The notes: generated by a model from the letters alone, not told the origin. Counted from the stretch's first letter, positions 1 to 8,529 are shown. The stretch is 8,668 nucleotides of DNA from an uncultured Acidimicrobiaceae bacterium (GCA_903919215.1 CAIXHI010000392.1:1-8668); one strand, 5' to 3'. Made by a program: numbers and translations.

Positions 1-194
1 CCCTCAGCCGTGGTGAGGTCGGCGGCCAACACCTCGACGGCCGAGAACCGCTGCGCCAACGCATCGAGCCGATCACCGCGGCGAGCGACGACCACCGTGT
101 GCACGCCGGTGCCAGCGAGCAGTTCGACCATTGCCTCGCCGATACCGCTGGAGGCGCCGGTGACGAGTGCGGACGAAAACGGGAACGTGGCCAT
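1..194 (-). CDS. Short-chain dehydrogenase/reductase (SDR), N-terminal part only
   Basis: The reverse strand encodes the first 64 residues of a classical SDR; the gene continues past the left edge. The protein opens with a hydrophobic beta strand followed by the cofactor-binding motif TGASSGIG (residues 12-19). After the next helix comes VVVARRGDRLDAL (34-46), where the arginines at 38-39 after the second beta strand usually mark a preference for NADP(H). AADLT (57-61) supplies the aspartate that normally contacts the adenine ring. The catalytic Ser-Tyr-Lys residues lie outside the window, so neither substrate nor activity can be stated. An in-frame ATG at 215, seven codons upstream, is an alternative start. 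I prefer 194 because it leaves the short N terminus usual for SDRs and has a weak GGGCGG purine stretch before it. The gene is transcribed away from the SGNH/MBOAT pair, and nothing links it functionally to them. Confidence 0.9.
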   Translation of the reverse strand, partial: MATFPFSSALVTGASSGIGEAMVELLAGTGVHTVVVARRGDRLDALAQRFSAVEVLAADLTTAE

Positions 195-262
195 GCCGCC
201 CAGGTTATGAGCCATGCACCGGCGCCGTGGCGCGGGACCGCTGACGCCTAGGATCGCCGTCG
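195..262. promoter_or_regulatory. Divergent intergenic region, probable promoters for the SDR and SGNH genes
   Basis: These 68 bp separate two divergent starts, so promoters for both are expected here or just inside the genes. On the plus strand AGGA (250-253) lies 9 nt before the ATG at 263 and can serve as its ribosome binding site. The overlapping TAGGAT (249-254) could be read as a -10 element, but I see no convincing -35. On the minus strand a CATAAC-like stretch near 204-209 lies close to the SDR start. The 8-bp palindrome CGGCGCCG (220-227) sits mid-gap and might be an operator, but such short GC palindromes are common in this base composition. No promoter can be assigned firmly. Confidence 0.35.
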
Positions 263-1417
263 ATGCACACACGACACGAGCGGACCACAGGCTCAACGGT
301 CGTGCGGAAAGTGGTCGCAGCGGCGACTGCGATGCTGCTGTTCGCGCCTGGGGTCGCGTGGGTGGCAGGCGCGCGTGGTCGGCCCGCCGACAACAAGGCT
401 CCGGTCGCCTTCAGCGGGTTCGACCACGGCTGGTCATCGCTGAGTGCGTTCGGCAAGTACCTAGGAGATCGACTGCCGTTGCGCTCACCTGCGATCCGTT
501 CCGATGGCTGGATCGACGAACACGTGTTCCGAGAAGACCCGGCCTTCGGTGGCTCGGCCAGCCCGGAGGTGATGCGCGGGGCGAAGAATCAGCTCTTCTT
601 CCGAGAAGATTTCACCCGCTCGTGCCGGCCTTGGAACACAGTGGCTGCGGATATGAGCAGCCTGTCGCGCATTGCGACCCTCATCGCCGACTCTGGACGC
701 GACATCGTCACCATGGTGGCACCCAACAAGAGCACGGTGCTGAGCGATTACCTACCGAAGCGCTTCCCTGAACGTGAGTGTTGGGAGACGTACCGCGACG
801 AACTCTGGGCAGCGCTTGACACATCCACCATCCCCGGCTGGCTCGATGTTCGCAGTTTGCTCATCAACCGTCGTTCAGCCACGAACCACCCCTTGTACCT
901 CTCGGGAGACAGTCACTGGGACAGCGAGGGATCACTGGTTGCGGTGCACGCACTGATCGAGACATTGGCACCGGGGTTGTTCGATGACGCAGAAATCGTC
1001 AACACCGGGATGCGGACCTACACGGGAGACCTTTCGTTTCTGACGGGGATGCCGCGGCCAGCGCGAACAGAGGTCCTGGAAGTGCAACGAGACGGTGTCG
1101 GGCGAGTCTCCGGCGTCGAGATCGGCAACTATGAGACCCGGTGGGTCAACTCCACCCAGTCCGCCAAGGTGATCCCTGGACGAACAGTGATCGTGGGCGA
1201 CTCGTTCGCCGTTCGGGCCTTGGATCAGATCGTCCCGTACTTCGAAGACCTCACCTTGGTCATCCCCTATGCGGAGGACCCTTCGATCGTCTCCACTGCG
1301 ATCGCTGGCGCCGACCACGTCGTGATCCTGATCGTCGAACGCAATCTCTCGTTCCTGATGAATGGAACGCTCGGGCCAGAATTCGTCGACCAGTTGACTG
1401 CGTCGCTGGCGGGCTGA
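263..1417 (+). CDS. Membrane-anchored AlgJ/AlgX-type SGNH acetyltransferase/esterase
   Basis: This 384-residue protein belongs to the AlgJ/AlgX-like SGNH group, which transfers or removes acetyl groups on extracytoplasmic glycans. A positively charged N terminus is followed by one hydrophobic segment (about 17-37), a signal anchor or signal peptide, so the catalytic part should face outside. Residues 41-80 match the family N-terminal region, and KNQLFFREDF (108-117) resembles the usual 'dGWLF' strand. The catalytic residues are visible: Asp216 and His218 in SGDSHWD (214-220) and the nucleophile Ser314 in VGDSF (311-315). The C terminus has the family pattern ILIVERNL (355-362). I see no carbohydrate-binding domain after the catalytic domain, unlike AlgX. 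ATG 263 is preferred because AGGA lies 9 nt upstream; a GTG at 302 would give a shorter anchor. The MBOAT gene follows after 3 nt, so the two are almost certainly co-translated. The family is well supported; the substrate is unknown. Confidence 0.85.
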   Translation: MHTRHERTTGSTVVRKVVAAATAMLLFAPGVAWVAGARGRPADNKAPVAFSGFDHGWSSLSAFGKYLGDRLPLRSPAIRSDGWIDEHVFREDPAFGGSASPEVMRGAKNQLFFREDFTRSCRPWNTVAADMSSLSRIATLIADSGRDIVTMVAPNKSTVLSDYLPKRFPERECWETYRDELWAALDTSTIPGWLDVRSLLINRRSATNHPLYLSGDSHWDSEGSLVAVHALIETLAPGLFDDAEIVNTGMRTYTGDLSFLTGMPRPARTEVLEVQRDGVGRVSGVEIGNYETRWVNSTQSAKVIPGRTVIVGDSFAVRALDQIVPYFEDLTLVIPYAEDPSIVSTAIAGADHVVILIVERNLSFLMNGTLGPEFVDQLTASLAG

Positions 1418-1420
1418 CGG

Positions 1421-2851
1421 ATGGTCTTCTCCGACCCGGTGTTCCTCTTCGCGTTCATGCCGTGCTGCCTGCTCCTCCTGTGGGCGGGCGGCTGGCGAGT
1501 GCGCAACCAGTTCCTCATCGCTGTCGGGACGGTGTTCTACATCTGGGGCGGGCGTGGCTTCGTGCTGCTGCTTGCCGCCTCGGTGATCGGTAATCACCTT
1601 GCGGCCAATCGCCTCGCGCGCTGGCGCACCGAGCGCCCGGCCGCCGGTCGGCGTCTCGTCCAGTTGGTCGTTGTTCTGAACCTGACGTCCATCGGTGTCT
1701 GGAAGTACGGCGGCTTCGCAGTAGCCCAGACCTCGGCCCTGATGCGCGCCGCCGGCCTGCATGCCGGGGCGACGGTGCACCTCGCCCTACCGATCGCGAT
1801 CAGCTTCTACACGTTCCAGTGCATCAGCTATGTCATTGATGTCTGGCGCGGCACCTCGCAGCCAGCGCCGAAGCTGACGGACTTCGCTGCCTACATCCTG
1901 CTGTTCCCACACCTCATCGCTGGCCCGATCGTGCGCTACGCCGACATCGAGCACGATCTACTCACGGTCCCTGCTCACCGGTACGACGACTTCGTCGAAG
2001 GAGCGCCACGCTTCTTCTGGGGCTTGGCGAAGAAGGTGATGGTGGCCGATCAGGTTGCCGCCATCGCCAATGCCTCGTTCGATCTGCCGTATGGCCACTA
2101 CACCACTGCCTCGGTCTGGATTGGCGCGCTGGCCTACGCCGTCCAGATCTACTTCGACTTCTCCGGCTACTCCGACATGGCGATCGGTCTGGCGCGCATG
2201 TTCGGCTTCCACTTCCCGGAGAACTTCAATCGCCCCTATAGCGCCGTCTCGATCACCGACTTCTGGCGCCGCTGGCACATGTCGCTGTCATCGTGGTTCC
2301 GCGACTACGTGTACATCCCATTGGGCGGGAACCGCCGAGGCCCGGTGCGCACGTACGCCAACCTCAGCATCGTCTTCCTGCTGACAGGGCTGTGGCACGG
2401 CGCGAACTGGACATTCATCGTCTGGGGACTGTTCCACGGAGCATGCCTGGTGATTGAGCGTCTCACCGGCCTCGGGGTGCACGGCACACCATCGTGGGCG
2501 CCACTGCGCCGCTTGGTGACGTTCACGCTGGTGTTGCTCGGCTGGGTACTGTTCCGCTCGCGCGATCTCCCGCACGCGATGCACTTCTTCTACGTGATGT
2601 TCCTGCCGCACGGTGGGCCGATCCCACTGGGCCTCGACCTGTTCCTCACCACTCAGCGACTGTTCTGGTGGGCGGTGGGAATCAGCGTGATCTTCATGCC
2701 GGCCGACGGGCAGATCGGTCGGGTACTCACGTACCGCAGCGGCCGCAGCGCCGATGCCCTGCGCCTGGCGATGGTCCTCGTGGTGGCGCCACTCGCGTGC
2801 ATGTACGCGCTGTCCAGCACGTTCAGCCCGTTCCTGTACTTCCAGTTCTGA
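1421..2851 (+). CDS. MBOAT-family membrane O-acyltransferase (AlgI/DltB-like)
   Basis: The 476-residue protein is a polytopic membrane protein with roughly ten hydrophobic segments and reads as a complete MBOAT acyltransferase of the AlgI/DltB/PatA type. Landmarks in order are LLFPHLIAGPIVR (160-172), YFDFSGYSDMAIGLARMFGF (244-263), ENFNRPY (267-273), DFWRRWHMSLSSWFRDY (280-296), YIPLGGNRRG (298-307), TGLWHGANW (322-330) and the terminal PFLYFQF (470-476). His326 in LWHG is the invariant catalytic histidine of the family, and His286 in RRWH is the second conserved one. In characterised relatives this protein takes an acyl group from a cytoplasmic donor and presents it on the outer face for a partner enzyme. 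Here the partner is evidently the SGNH protein encoded 3 nt upstream. Translation is probably coupled, since the only upstream purine stretch (GGCGGGC) is weak. The acceptor glycan cannot be inferred; alginate itself is unlikely in this kind of organism. Confidence 0.93.
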   Translation: MVFSDPVFLFAFMPCCLLLLWAGGWRVRNQFLIAVGTVFYIWGGRGFVLLLAASVIGNHLAANRLARWRTERPAAGRRLVQLVVVLNLTSIGVWKYGGFAVAQTSALMRAAGLHAGATVHLALPIAISFYTFQCISYVIDVWRGTSQPAPKLTDFAAYILLFPHLIAGPIVRYADIEHDLLTVPAHRYDDFVEGAPRFFWGLAKKVMVADQVAAIANASFDLPYGHYTTASVWIGALAYAVQIYFDFSGYSDMAIGLARMFGFHFPENFNRPYSAVSITDFWRRWHMSLSSWFRDYVYIPLGGNRRGPVRTYANLSIVFLLTGLWHGANWTFIVWGLFHGACLVIERLTGLGVHGTPSWAPLRRLVTFTLVLLGWVLFRSRDLPHAMHFFYVMFLPHGGPIPLGLDLFLTTQRLFWWAVGISVIFMPADGQIGRVLTYRSGRSADALRLAMVLVVAPLACMYALSSTFSPFLYFQF

Positions 2852-2858
2852 ACGCGAA

Positions 2859-2889
2859 GAGGCGCAGGCCCCGACCGGACCTGCGCCTC
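2859..2889. terminator. Shared bidirectional hairpin terminator between convergent operons
   Basis: A perfect 10-bp inverted repeat, GAGGCGCAGG (2859-2868) and CCTGCGCCTC (2880-2889), encloses an 11-nt loop. It begins 7 nt after the MBOAT stop codon and lies 35 nt past the atpC stop on the other strand, so it is placed to end both convergent transcripts. The run after the stem is only moderately T-rich in either direction: CATTTCAGTTT on the plus strand and TTCGCGTTC on the minus strand. Termination may therefore be weaker than at a classic intrinsic site, or assisted. A smaller hairpin, GGCGC/GCGCC (2907-2911 and 2916-2920), lies nearer the atpC stop and lacks a T-run. The role is inferred from structure and position. 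Confidence 0.7.
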
Positions 2890-2924
2890 GTCAACATTTC
2901 AGTTTCGGCGCCGCAGCGCCAGTA

Positions 2925-3344
2925 TCAGTGAGCGCCCTGCGACGTACCGGTGATCCCGCCCGAGGCGGACAGGCGGGCGTGGGCCCGGCTGAGCGCCGAC
3001 ACGGCTTCGGCGTCGTGCTCGCGGCGCAGCAGTTCCTCGGCGACATCCCTGGCCCGCAACGCACGGTTGCGATCAACGTCTTCGCCGAGCTCGGCGATGT
3101 CGCTGAGGATGCTGACGGTGTTGCCGCTCACCTGCACGAAGCCACCGTGAACGGCGACATCGAGCACACGACCCTCGACGAGGGTGATGCGGGTGTGGCA
3201 CTCCGTGAGCGCACCGAGGAACGGAGCATGGCCGGGCAGGAACGCGATCTCGCCGCCACCCAAGGTGCGGGTGATGACCTGTGTGGCCTCACCGGAGAAG
3301 AGGATCTTCTCCGGGGACACCAACTCGACCTGCATCGTGGCCAT
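2925..3344 (-). CDS. atpC: F1Fo ATP synthase epsilon subunit
   Basis: This 139-residue protein is the epsilon subunit, which sits with gamma at the foot of the central stalk and can restrain ATP hydrolysis. The N-terminal beta-sandwich is recognisable from VELVSPEKILFSGEA (6-20), GGGEIAFLPGHAPFLGAL (29-46) and VAVHGGFVQV (63-72). Residues about 89-127 form the helical C-terminal domain, rich in Arg, Glu and Ala. The length equals that of E. coli epsilon, so the full regulatory hairpin is present. The open frame extends further upstream, but that part is antisense-like shadow inside atpD. The ATG at 3344 lies 1 nt after the atpD stop, with GGAAGG (3356-3361) 11 nt before it. A second ATG at 3335, three codons in, is a less well spaced alternative. 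It is the last gene of the operon, followed by the shared hairpin. Confidence 0.95.
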   Translation of the reverse strand: MATMQVELVSPEKILFSGEATQVITRTLGGGEIAFLPGHAPFLGALTECHTRITLVEGRVLDVAVHGGFVQVSGNTVSILSDIAELGEDVDRNRALRARDVAEELLRREHDAEAVSALSRAHARLSASGGITGTSQGAH

Positions 3345-3345
3345 T

Positions 3346-4782
<1,437 letters not shown>

Positions 4783-4833
4783 TTCGCTGTTCTTTCTTCG
4801 TGTGCCGTAGTACTGGGTGTGGGCGTTCTGGTG
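4783..4833 (-). promoter_or_regulatory. atpG-atpD spacer with the atpD ribosome binding site
   Basis: This 51-nt spacer is the longest gap in an operon whose other joints are overlaps or gaps of 1-26 nt. Reading toward atpD it contains a purine-rich stretch, GAAGAAAGAAC, that supplies the atpD ribosome binding site 8 nt before the start. The palindrome AGTACT (4809-4814) is the only other symmetry I noticed, and it has no extended stem. I see no promoter-like -35/-10 pair and no terminator. The independent site may help express beta at the higher level needed for the 3:1 beta to gamma ratio, which is inference. Confidence 0.4.
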
Positions 4834-5790
4834 TTAGTTCGATGCGAGATCGGTGATCGGACCGAGGTCGATCATCTGCACGTTCTTCGAGCCACCGGAC
4901 AAGGCTTCGGCGCCGCTGACGATCTCCATGATCTCAGTGGTGATGCTGTCCTGACGGGCACGGTTCATGATGCGGCTGAGGTTCTTGATCAGTTCCTCGG
5001 CGTTGTCGGTAGCGCTCTTCATCGCCCGCTGGCGGAAGGCGTGTTCGGCGGCCGCAGCGTTGAGCAGCGCCGCATAGATGCGGGCTTCCACATACCGGGG
5101 CAGCAAGGTGTCGAGGATTGTTCCCGGATCGGGTTCGAACTCGTAGTCCGACGGCGTGCCAGCGGAATCGGGACCCTTGCCGTCGCCGCCCTCGACCGTC
5201 TCGTGATCGAGCGGCACCAGCGGGCGCCGCACGACTTCCTGCGAACCGGCGCTGATGAAGCGGGTGTAGACCAACTCGACGCGGTCGAACTCGCCAGCGA
5301 GATAGCGGGCCACTACGTCCTGACCGATCTCACGGGCGTGGGCGTAGGTGGGGCTGTCGCTAAAACCGCCGTAGGCGGCTGCAATGTTGTAGGCACGGAA
5401 CTTGAAGTAGCCCTCGGCCTTACGACCGACGGTGATGAGCGAGTAGCTCTTCCCGTCGAGGACATCGGCCTTGACCGAACCCTCGGCTGCGCGCTGCACA
5501 CCCGAGTTGTAGCCACCGCAGAGGCCACGGTCGGCGGCGATCACCACGTATGCCGTGGACTTCACCTCTTGGCGTGACGTCAACAGCGGAGACTGCGACG
5601 AACCGCCGGCCGCAGCGAGATCCTTCACCACTTCGGTGATGGTGTCGCTGTACGGCACTGCAGCGGCAACGCGCTGTTGCGCCTTGACGATGCGGGATGC
5701 CGCGATGAGTTCCATGGCGCGCGTGATCTTCTTGGTTGCCTGGACGCTACGAATACGTCCGCGAAGGATGCGCTCCTGACCACCGGCCAT
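4834..5790 (-). CDS. atpG: F1Fo ATP synthase gamma subunit, with extended C terminus
   Basis: The 318-residue protein is the rotating gamma subunit of the central stalk. Its N-terminal helix is typical (ILRGRIRSVQATKKITRAMELIAASRI, 8-34), as are the Rossmann-like core strand YVVIAADRGLCGGYN (81-95) and the C-terminal helix starting near EPDPGTILDTLLPRYVE (219-235). AMKSATDNAEELI (256-268) and the segment ITTEIMEIVSGAEAL (283-297) are the most conserved parts and are intact. E. coli gamma (287 residues) ends at the equivalent of residue 297; here another 21 residues follow (298-318). A somewhat longer acidic, Gly-rich loop also lies before the C-terminal helix (about 197-218). The ATG at 5790 lies 2 nt after the atpA stop, with GGAG (5796-5799) 5 nt upstream, so translation is likely coupled. 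There is no sign of a frameshift; the tail ends in a TAA in frame. Confidence 0.97.
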   Translation of the reverse strand: MAGGQERILRGRIRSVQATKKITRAMELIAASRIVKAQQRVAAAVPYSDTITEVVKDLAAAGGSSQSPLLTSRQEVKSTAYVVIAADRGLCGGYNSGVQRAAEGSVKADVLDGKSYSLITVGRKAEGYFKFRAYNIAAAYGGFSDSPTYAHAREIGQDVVARYLAGEFDRVELVYTRFISAGSQEVVRRPLVPLDHETVEGGDGKGPDSAGTPSDYEFEPDPGTILDTLLPRYVEARIYAALLNAAAAEHAFRQRAMKSATDNAEELIKNLSRIMNRARQDSITTEIMEIVSGAEALSGGSKNVQMIDLGPITDLASN

Positions 5791-5792
5791 GA

Positions 5793-7400
5793 TTACTCCG
5801 TTGCCAGGGTCTTGTCGCTGTGGGCTTCGCCGACCTGGGCCGCATCCGTGGCGGTGACATCAGCCGCAGCCTTCGCGGAAGCGGCAGAGGCAGCCACGAA
5901 CTGTTCCTTGAAGGTGGCGATGATGGCGGCGAGTTCCGAGGGCACATCGGCCTTCGGGTTCGAGCGCATACCGGCCAGCAGACCGCCCTGCGCACCGCGC
6001 ATGTGGGCGAGGAGCTCACCTTCGAAGCGACGCACGTCGACGACGGGCAGGCTGTCGAGGTAACCCTTGGTACCGGCGAACACCACGACGACCTGCTCTT
6101 CGACGGGCATCGGGCTGTTCAGCGGCTGCTTCAGCAGTTCGACGAGGCGGTAACCACGCTCGAGCTGGGCCTTGGAGATGGCGTCGAGTTCCGAGCCGAA
6201 CGTGGCGAAGGCCTCGAGCTCACGGAACTGGGCGAGGTCGAGCTTCAGCGTGCCGGACACGCTCTTCATCGCCTTGATCAGCGCCGCACCACCCACGCGG
6301 GACACCGAGATGCCCACGTCGACGGCCGGGCGCACACCCGACTTGAACAGGTTGTCCTGCAAGTACACCTGACCGTCGGTGATCGAAATCACGTTGGTGG
6401 GGATGTACGCCGACACGTCGCCGGCCTTGGTCTCGATGATCGGCAGTGCCGTCAGCGAACCTGCGCCGCGCTCATCGCTGAGCTTGGCCGCACGCTCGAG
6501 CAAGCGGCTGTGTAGGTAGAACACGTCGCCGGGGTACGCCTCGCGGCCCGGCGGGCGGCGCAGCAAGAGTGACACCTGACGGTAGGCCTCGGCCTGCTTC
6601 GACAGATCGTCGTAGACGATGAGCGCGTGCTCACCGTTCTCCATCCAGTGCTGGCCGATGGCGCAGCCGGCGTACGGTGCGAGGTACTTGAAGGGGGCCG
6701 GATCGGAGGCCGGAGCGGCCACGATGACGGTGTACTCCAAGGCGCCGTACTGGCGCAGGGTTTCCACGGTCTGGGCGATCGTGGAGCCCTTCTGGCCGAT
6801 GGCGACGTAGATGCACTTCACACCGAGGCCACGCTGGTTGATGATCGCGTCGACCGCAACCGTGGTCTTGCCGGTCTTGCGGTCGCCGATGATCAGCTGG
6901 CGCTGGCCACGGCCGATCGGGGTCATCGCGTCGATCGACTTGATACCGGTCTGCAGCGGCTCGTGCACGGGCTTGCGACCCATGATGCCGGGGGCCTGGA
7001 TCTCGACACGACGGTTGATGCCACCGACGATGTCGCCCTTGCCGTCGATCGGCTGGCCGAGCGCGTTGATGACACGACCGAGCAGGGCGTCGCCGACCGG
7101 CACGCTGAGGATGCGGCCGGTCGCCTTCACGGGCTGGCCTTCCTCGATGTGGTCTGCGTCACCGAGCACGACGGCGCCGATGCTCTCTTCGTCGAGGTTC
7201 AGCGCGAGGCCGACGGTGCCGTCTTCGAACTCCAGGAGTTCGTTCACGGCGCAGTCGGGCAGGCCCGAGACGCGTGCGATACCGTCGCCCACTTGGGTGA
7301 CGCGGCCCACGGTACGGGCTTCCAGCGAGGGCGTGAAGCCCTCCAGGTTCTTCTTCAGCGCGGATGCGATGTCGCCGGCGCTCAGTGTCAGTTCAGCCAT
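5793..7400 (-). CDS. atpA: F1Fo ATP synthase alpha subunit, with C-terminal extension
   Basis: This 535-residue protein is the non-catalytic nucleotide-binding subunit that alternates with beta in the F1 head. It has the N-terminal delta-binding and barrel region (VGRVTQVGDGIARVSGL, 31-47), the P-loop GDRKTGKT (172-179), and the segment IGQKGSTIAQTVETL (201-215). HALIVYDDLSKQAEAYR (258-274) includes the Walker B strand. The arginine finger is Arg368 in ISVSRVGGAA (364-373). The canonical fold ends near ATFKEQFVA (495-503), the level at which E. coli alpha (513 residues) stops. About 32 further residues follow, rich in Ala, Ser and Asp, ending KTLATE. Mycobacterial alpha subunits carry a similar-sized extension that suppresses ATP hydrolysis. 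The ATG at 7400 has GGAG (7412-7415) 11 nt upstream and GAAGAA closer in. It lies 26 nt after atpH and 2 nt before atpG. Confidence 0.99.
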   Translation of the reverse strand: MAELTLSAGDIASALKKNLEGFTPSLEARTVGRVTQVGDGIARVSGLPDCAVNELLEFEDGTVGLALNLDEESIGAVVLGDADHIEEGQPVKATGRILSVPVGDALLGRVINALGQPIDGKGDIVGGINRRVEIQAPGIMGRKPVHEPLQTGIKSIDAMTPIGRGQRQLIIGDRKTGKTTVAVDAIINQRGLGVKCIYVAIGQKGSTIAQTVETLRQYGALEYTVIVAAPASDPAPFKYLAPYAGCAIGQHWMENGEHALIVYDDLSKQAEAYRQVSLLLRRPPGREAYPGDVFYLHSRLLERAAKLSDERGAGSLTALPIIETKAGDVSAYIPTNVISITDGQVYLQDNLFKSGVRPAVDVGISVSRVGGAALIKAMKSVSGTLKLDLAQFRELEAFATFGSELDAISKAQLERGYRLVELLKQPLNSPMPVEEQVVVVFAGTKGYLDSLPVVDVRRFEGELLAHMRGAQGGLLAGMRSNPKADVPSELAAIIATFKEQFVAASAASAKAAADVTATDAAQVGEAHSDKTLATE

Positions 7401-7426
7401 GTTCTTCGATGCTCCGATTTGGCCTG

Positions 7427-7954
7427 TTACAGGCGGGACTTCAGCTGGTCGATGCGGGTACGGACGCTGCCGTCGATGACGGTGTCGCCCACGGTGGCCA
7501 CGATGCCGCCCAGAACGGACGGGTCGACCACGACTTTCAGGTTCACCTGTTTGCCGGTTGCCTTCACCAGGGCCGCACCGAGGCGGGCCTGCTGATCGGC
7601 GGTGAGCGCAACAGCGGTGCGCACTTCGGCGACTTCCTGATGCTTCACCGAACTGGCGCGGGCGACGAGGTTGTTCACAATGGCCGGCAAGTCGCGACCG
7701 CGACCCGAGCCGACGACCATTGCGACGAGCTGGGTGGTGGTGGCTGATGCCTTACCGCCGAGGAGATCCTCGATGATCGCCTGACGCTTGGCCGGCGGAA
7801 TCTGCTCGTCGGTGAGCGCCGAGCGCAGCGAGTCGCTGCTTTCGAAGCTGCGGGCGAAGCGGAAGAGTTCGTCTTCCACCACGTCGAGCGTGCCTTCGGC
7901 GCGGGCGATCTCGAACAGACCCCGTGCGTAGCCTTCGATGCGGTTGTCGCTCAT
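7427..7954 (-). CDS. atpH: F1Fo ATP synthase delta subunit (OSCP)
   Basis: The 175-residue protein is the delta subunit, which caps the F1 head and joins it to the peripheral stalk. The N-terminal helical domain starts with the typical YARGLFEIARAEG (9-21), and the central part QIPPAKRQAIIEDLLGG (51-67) follows the family pattern. The C-terminal signature is clear: VDPSVLGGIVATVGDTVIDG (143-162) followed by SVRTRIDQLKSRL (163-175). Length is normal for a stand-alone delta. It is not fused to a b subunit, unlike mycobacterial b-delta proteins. The start codon overlaps the atpF stop by 4 nt (ATGA), so translation is coupled; a GGGGG stretch precedes the ATG inside the end of atpF. Confidence 0.96.
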   Translation of the reverse strand: MSDNRIEGYARGLFEIARAEGTLDVVEDELFRFARSFESSDSLRSALTDEQIPPAKRQAIIEDLLGGKASATTTQLVAMVVGSGRGRDLPAIVNNLVARASSVKHQEVAEVRTAVALTADQQARLGAALVKATGKQVNLKVVVDPSVLGGIVATVGDTVIDGSVRTRIDQLKSRL

Positions 7955-8529
7955 GATCCGGCCCCCACTCGGTTGATGAAGTTCTCGATCAGTTCCTGGT
8001 GGGTGGCGTCGTCGAGCGAGCCAGTAACCACATGATCGACGGCGGCCGACGACAGGCGAGCGATCTCCGCTCGCAGTTCGTCACCCACGCGACCTTGAGC
8101 GCTGGCGATGTCGGTGACACCCTTGGCCTCGAGATCGACGACCTCGGCAGCCAGGCGCACCCGGCCATCTTCCAGGACCGCAGCGGCCTGAGTGGCAGCG
8201 TCGGCGAGCAGGCGGGCCCGCTCACCTTCGATATCGCCCTTGGCCTGGCGGATGGTGGCGGCTTCGGTGGCTGCAGCCGACTTGTCGGCAGCTGCTGCGT
8301 CGAGTTCCTTCTGGATCTTCTCGGTGCGAGCGGCGAAGCTCTTCTTGATCGCCGGTGCGCCGAACTTGAAGAGCATGAAGAAGATCAACAGCGACGAAAT
8401 GCCGCCGTAGATGATCTCCGCAGTCTCCGGGAGGATCCAGCTGTGAGTGGTGACGTGACCGTCCTTGTCGAGGACCGGCGTCTCCTCTGCGATGCGGTGG
8501 GCGAAGGCGATGATGCTGAGAACGCTCAT
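7951..8529 (-). CDS. atpF: F1Fo ATP synthase b subunit
   Basis: The 192-residue protein is a peripheral-stalk b subunit. A single membrane segment (about 38-57, including GGISSLLIFFMLFKFG) is followed by KKSFAARTEKIQKELDAAAA (62-81) and a long Ala-, Glu- and Arg-rich helix to about residue 165, as expected for the right-handed coiled coil of the stalk. The C terminus (ELIENFINRVG, 179-189) is the part that normally binds delta. Before the membrane segment there are about 37 residues, longer than the few residues in E. coli b. They include a hydrophobic start (VLSIIAFA) and a charged stretch, and would lie outside the membrane. The ATG at 8529 has GAGG (8540-8543) 10 nt upstream and overlaps the preceding stop by 4 nt (ATGA), which supports this start. 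I see no later in-frame start before the membrane segment. Confidence 0.93.
   Translation of the reverse strand: MSVLSIIAFAHRIAEETPVLDKDGHVTTHSWILPETAEIIYGGISSLLIFFMLFKFGAPAIKKSFAARTEKIQKELDAAAADKSAAATEAATIRQAKGDIEGERARLLADAATQAAAVLEDGRVRLAAEVVDLEAKGVTDIASAQGRVGDELRAEIARLSSAAVDHVVTGSLDDATHQELIENFINRVGAGS

Noticed and set aside
932..1780. A 282-codon minus-strand open frame across the SGNH-MBOAT junction
   Set aside because: The predicted protein is low-complexity and charged without domain features, while the plus strand has intact catalytic motifs on both sides of the junction.
2907..2920. Small GGCGC/GCGCC hairpin next to the atpC stop as a separate terminator
   Set aside because: The stem is only 5 bp and no T-run follows on either strand; such short GC repeats are expected by chance here.
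6627..7595. A 322-codon plus-strand open frame antisense to atpA and the end of atpH
   Set aside because: Same composition artefact; no recognisable domain and it lies over a perfectly conserved alpha subunit.
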